In this document: piece by piece, positions 27,003 to 29,287 of the stretch
Numbering within the stretch: the first letter of the stretch is position 1
Layout of the letters: each line of letters opens with the position of its first letter
Origin: a bacterium
Lineage (GTDB): Bacteria > UBP7 > UBA6624
Length of the DNA stretch: 29,287 nt
Assembly (NCBI GenBank): GCA_002716355.1
Contig: PBAU01000012.1
Coordinates: 1-29,287, forward strand
Reading direction: 5' to 3'
Program-made: the position numbers and the translations under genes
The notes under the pieces: generated by a model
The model's input: only the letters and a program-made list of their open reading frames with translations
Told to the model about the DNA's origin: nothing
Databases searched by the model: none

Positions 27003-28226
27003 ATGAAAGAAAAAAATTTTTTATTATCTATTGATACTAAAAAAATTAAATATGGTTTAATCAGAACCCAAAAACTATTAGCAGCATGTAATAGTCCTCA
27101 GAAAAATATTAAGGCAATACAAGTTGTAGGAACCAATGGCAAAGGGACAACTTGTGCTATGTTGGCTAATGTTTTAATAAATAATAATTATAAAGTTGGC
27201 CTGTTTACATCACCCCATCTAATTGATATTAATGAAAGAATCAGCGTAAACTTTCAAAATATCCCGGATTCTTATATTAAGTTGTTTATTAATCAATATA
27301 AAAATAAAATCAATGATATACAGCCATCTTTTTTTGAAATAATGACAGTATTAAGTATTTGTTATTTTAAATATATGAAAGTTGATTTTGCAATTTTAGA
27401 AACTGGTTTAGGCGGAAGATTAGATAGCATAACAGCGGTACAATCTCCAATCATATTGTTTACTTCGATATCTTACGATCATATGTCAATTTTAGGAGAC
27501 ACGTTAGAAAAAATTGCAAAGGAAAAAATTGGTGCACTCACAGAAAAAACTCAAAAAATTTACTCAGTCCATCAGCCCGGCCCTGTTAAGCGCATATTTA
27601 AAAGACATGCTGCTAAACTAAATAAAAATATTCATTTTATATCTACTAAAAATCCATCAGCATTACAATTAAAATACTTACAAGGCATTCACCAAAAAGA
27701 AAATGCCCAGCTTGCTATATATACTTTATATGATATGGCTAAAATATATAATATTAAATTGCAAAATATTATACAACATATAGGTCAAACATTTTGGCCA
27801 GGCAGAATTCAGTATATCAATACAAATCCAGATATTTTATTTGATGTTGGACACAATGAAAGCGGCATTGATGCTTTTTGCAAATATTTTAAAACAATTT
27901 TAAAAAACTATAATAAAAAATATTTAGTTGTAGGCTTTGAAGATGGCAAAGAAGTGTCTAAGGCACTACAAAGTCTAACCAAACTGTTTGATAATATTAC
28001 TATTACAGAAACAAAAATACGCAATAGTATGAAAGCAGAAAAAATCAAATTATTGTTAACTAATGTATCTGTAAATATTGAAAGCAATCCCCAAAAAGCA
28101 ATCAGCAATAATATTAATATTATAGAAAAAAAAGATATTTTAGTAATACTAGGGAGTCATTATTTTGGCCCCCATCTAAAGAGTATATTTAAAAATTGCT
28201 TTGATAAACCCAGTAAATACCCTTAA
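27003..28226 (+). CDS. folC: Bifunctional folylpolyglutamate / dihydrofolate synthase
   Basis: The 407-residue protein belongs to the Mur ligase-like ATP-grasp-free ligases. It has the P-loop [81 protein letters not shown] (SYDHMxiLGdtl is the FolC signature), FWPGRIQYI, and [11 protein letters not shown] in the C-terminal domain. It adds glutamate to dihydropteroate and to folates. Shorter than many bifunctional enzymes, it still contains both domains. It follows murI with no gap. Rho starts 68 nt downstream. Confidence 0.95.
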   Translation: MKEKNFLLSIDTKKIKYGLIRTQKLLAACNSPQKNIKAIQVVGTNGKGTTCAMLANVLINNNYKVGLFTSPHLIDINERISVNFQNIPDSYIKLFINQYKNKINDIQPSFFEIMTVLSICYFKYMKVDFAILETGLGGRLDSITAVQSPIILFTSISYDHMSILGDTLEKIAKEKIGALTEKTQKIYSVHQPGPVKRIFKRHAAKLNKNIHFISTKNPSALQLKYLQGIHQKENAQLAIYTLYDMAKIYNIKLQNIIQHIGQTFWPGRIQYINTNPDILFDVGHNESGIDAFCKYFKTILKNYNKKYLVVGFEDGKEVSKALQSLTKLFDNITITETKIRNSMKAEKIKLLLTNVSVNIESNPQKAISNNINIIEKKDILVILGSHYFGPHLKSIFKNCFDKPSKYP

Positions 28227-28283
28227 CTTTTATTGAAAGATATTCTCATCTTTATGCCTCAGAGGTCAACAAAAGTTTTAATC

Positions 28284-28289
28284 AGGAGA
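28284..28289 (+). promoter_or_regulatory. Shine-Dalgarno site of rho
   Basis: AGGAGA lies 5 nt before the rho ATG. It is one of two clear ribosome-binding sites in the window. The 68-nt gap before rho also holds a small palindrome, CCTCAGAGG (28257-28265), a possible regulatory or leader element. Confidence 0.65.
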
Positions 28290-28294
28290 AAATA

Positions 28295-29287
28295 ATGCAA
28301 ACAAGCGAACTGGTGCGTTTAACAGTTAAAGAGTTACAAGAAATAGCAAAAAAGCTAAATATTAAAGAAATTTCTGGTACACGAAAACAAGACTTAATCA
28401 AACTAATTCTTGAATCAGAAGCAAAAAAAGAAGCAAAAATATATGCTGATGGAGTTTTAGAAGTAATGCCAGATGGATATGGTTTTTTACGATCACCAGA
28501 ATATAATTATTTACCTGGTCCAGATGATATATATGTTTCGCATTCACAAATTAAAAGATTTAGATTAAAAACTGGCCATTTAGTATCAGGTCAAGTAAGA
28601 CCACCAAAAGACAATGAAAGATTTTTTGCTTTATTAAGAGTTGAAAAAATTAATAATATAGATCCAGATCAAAATAGAAATTTAATTTATTTTGATAATT
28701 TGACTCCCCTTTATCCTGAAGAATTGATAAAATTAGAAACTACAGAAAGAAATTTTTCTACACGTATTATTGATATGTTAGCTCCAATAGGAAAAGGACA
28801 AAGAGGACTCATAGTTGCACAGCCAAAAACAGGAAAAACAATTTTATTGCAAAAAATTGCTAATTCTATAACTGCAAATGATACATCAATAAAATTAATT
28901 ATTTTATTAATTGATGAGCGTCCAGAAGAAGTTACTGATATGGCAAGAAGCGTACAAGCTGAAGTTGTAGCCTCAACATTTGATGAGCCCGCCGTTAGAC
29001 ATGTACAAGTTGCTGAAATGGTTATTGAAAAAGCAAAAAGATGTGTTGAGTCCGGAGATGATGTTGTCATTTTATTAGATTCAATTACAAGATTAGCAAG
29101 AGCATATAATACAGTAATTCCACATAGCGGAAAAATATTATCTGGTGGTGTGGATTCCAATGCACTTCATAAGCCTAAAAGATTTTTTGGTGCTGCACGA
29201 AATGTAGAAGATGGAGGTAGTTTAACTATTATTTCAACTGCATTAATTGATACTGGAAGTAGAATGGATGAAGTTATCTTTGAAGAA
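28295..29287 (+). CDS. rho: Transcription termination factor Rho (N-terminal part, truncated by window end)
   Basis: The first 331 codons of Rho are present; the gene continues past the window. The N-terminal SAP-like domain reads [18 protein letters not shown] (6-23). The RNA-binding cold-shock-like domain has [20 protein letters not shown] and [20 protein letters not shown]. The ATPase core has AQPKTGKT with K181 at the Walker A lysine, [27 protein letters not shown], and [21 protein letters not shown] (Q and R loops). Rho is an RNA-dependent ATPase that ends transcription of many genes. Here it follows folC after 68 nt and, unlike its neighbours, has a strong ribosome-binding site. Confidence 0.98.
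   Translation, partial: MQTSELVRLTVKELQEIAKKLNIKEISGTRKQDLIKLILESEAKKEAKIYADGVLEVMPDGYGFLRSPEYNYLPGPDDIYVSHSQIKRFRLKTGHLVSGQVRPPKDNERFFALLRVEKINNIDPDQNRNLIYFDNLTPLYPEELIKLETTERNFSTRIIDMLAPIGKGQRGLIVAQPKTGKTILLQKIANSITANDTSIKLIILLIDERPEEVTDMARSVQAEVVASTFDEPAVRHVQVAEMVIEKAKRCVESGDDVVILLDSITRLARAYNTVIPHSGKILSGGVDSNALHKPKRFFGAARNVEDGGSLTIISTALIDTGSRMDEVIFEE

Noticed and set aside
28711-29160. Minus-strand open frame inside rho
   Set aside because: It is opposite the conserved Rho ATPase core, which is unbroken on the plus strand.

Overview
The window is a gene-dense, very AT-rich piece of a bacterial chromosome. It looks like a Gram-negative (diderm) organism: it carries lpxK and lpxB, a DUF374 acyltransferase, a surface-glycan cluster with a Wzx-type flippase, and the end of a SurA-like periplasmic chaperone. 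Almost every start codon lacks a Shine-Dalgarno sequence. The SurA-like tail and the secreted Ig-like-repeat protein recall the Fibrobacterota-Chlorobiota-Bacteroidota (FCB) superphylum, including uncultured relatives such as Marinimicrobia. That placement is an inference from gene style, not a computed phylogeny. The genetic code is standard: TAA is the main stop, and TGA and TAG also act as stops.

Layout. (1) 1-9209, plus strand: the end of a SurA-like prolyl isomerase, then a 237-nt AT-rich gap with unusual TAA repeats and a sigma70-like promoter. A housekeeping run follows: dnaN, a DciA-like gene, gyrB, gyrA, a YggS-family PLP protein, a small protein resembling an inactive half of purine nucleoside phosphorylase, and bipA/typA. 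dnaA is not in the window. (2) 9190-10115, minus: a HAD phosphatase and a DUF971 protein. (3) 10205-13435, plus: a 1076-residue secreted protein with FG-GAP-like loops and about seven Ig-like repeats. (4) 13415-17195, minus: lpxK, a DUF374 acyltransferase, lpxB and a Gfo/Idh oxidoreductase, a lipid A module. (5) 17263-17766, plus: an unrecognised membrane protein. (6) 17720-23041, minus: three glycosyltransferases, a flippase and a FemAB/GNAT-like transferase, a surface polysaccharide module. (7) 23117-29287, plus: eno, an ftsB-like gene, an N-acetylmuramoyl-L-alanine amidase, murI, folC and the first 331 codons of rho.

The genes form tight operons, with overlaps of 1 to 20 nt or gaps of a few bases. 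All three convergent junctions overlap at their 3' ends (20, 21 and 47 nt), and I see no convincing intrinsic terminator. This fits a compact genome that ends transcription largely through Rho. Functionally the window combines replication and topology, envelope lipid and glycan synthesis, and peptidoglycan remodelling. I see no tRNA, rRNA, CRISPR array, insertion sequence or prophage. No obvious new multi-gene system is visible. The most unusual items are the catalytically stripped PNP-like protein, the origin-like repeat region upstream of dnaN, the GyrA residue at the quinolone position, and the convergent overlaps.
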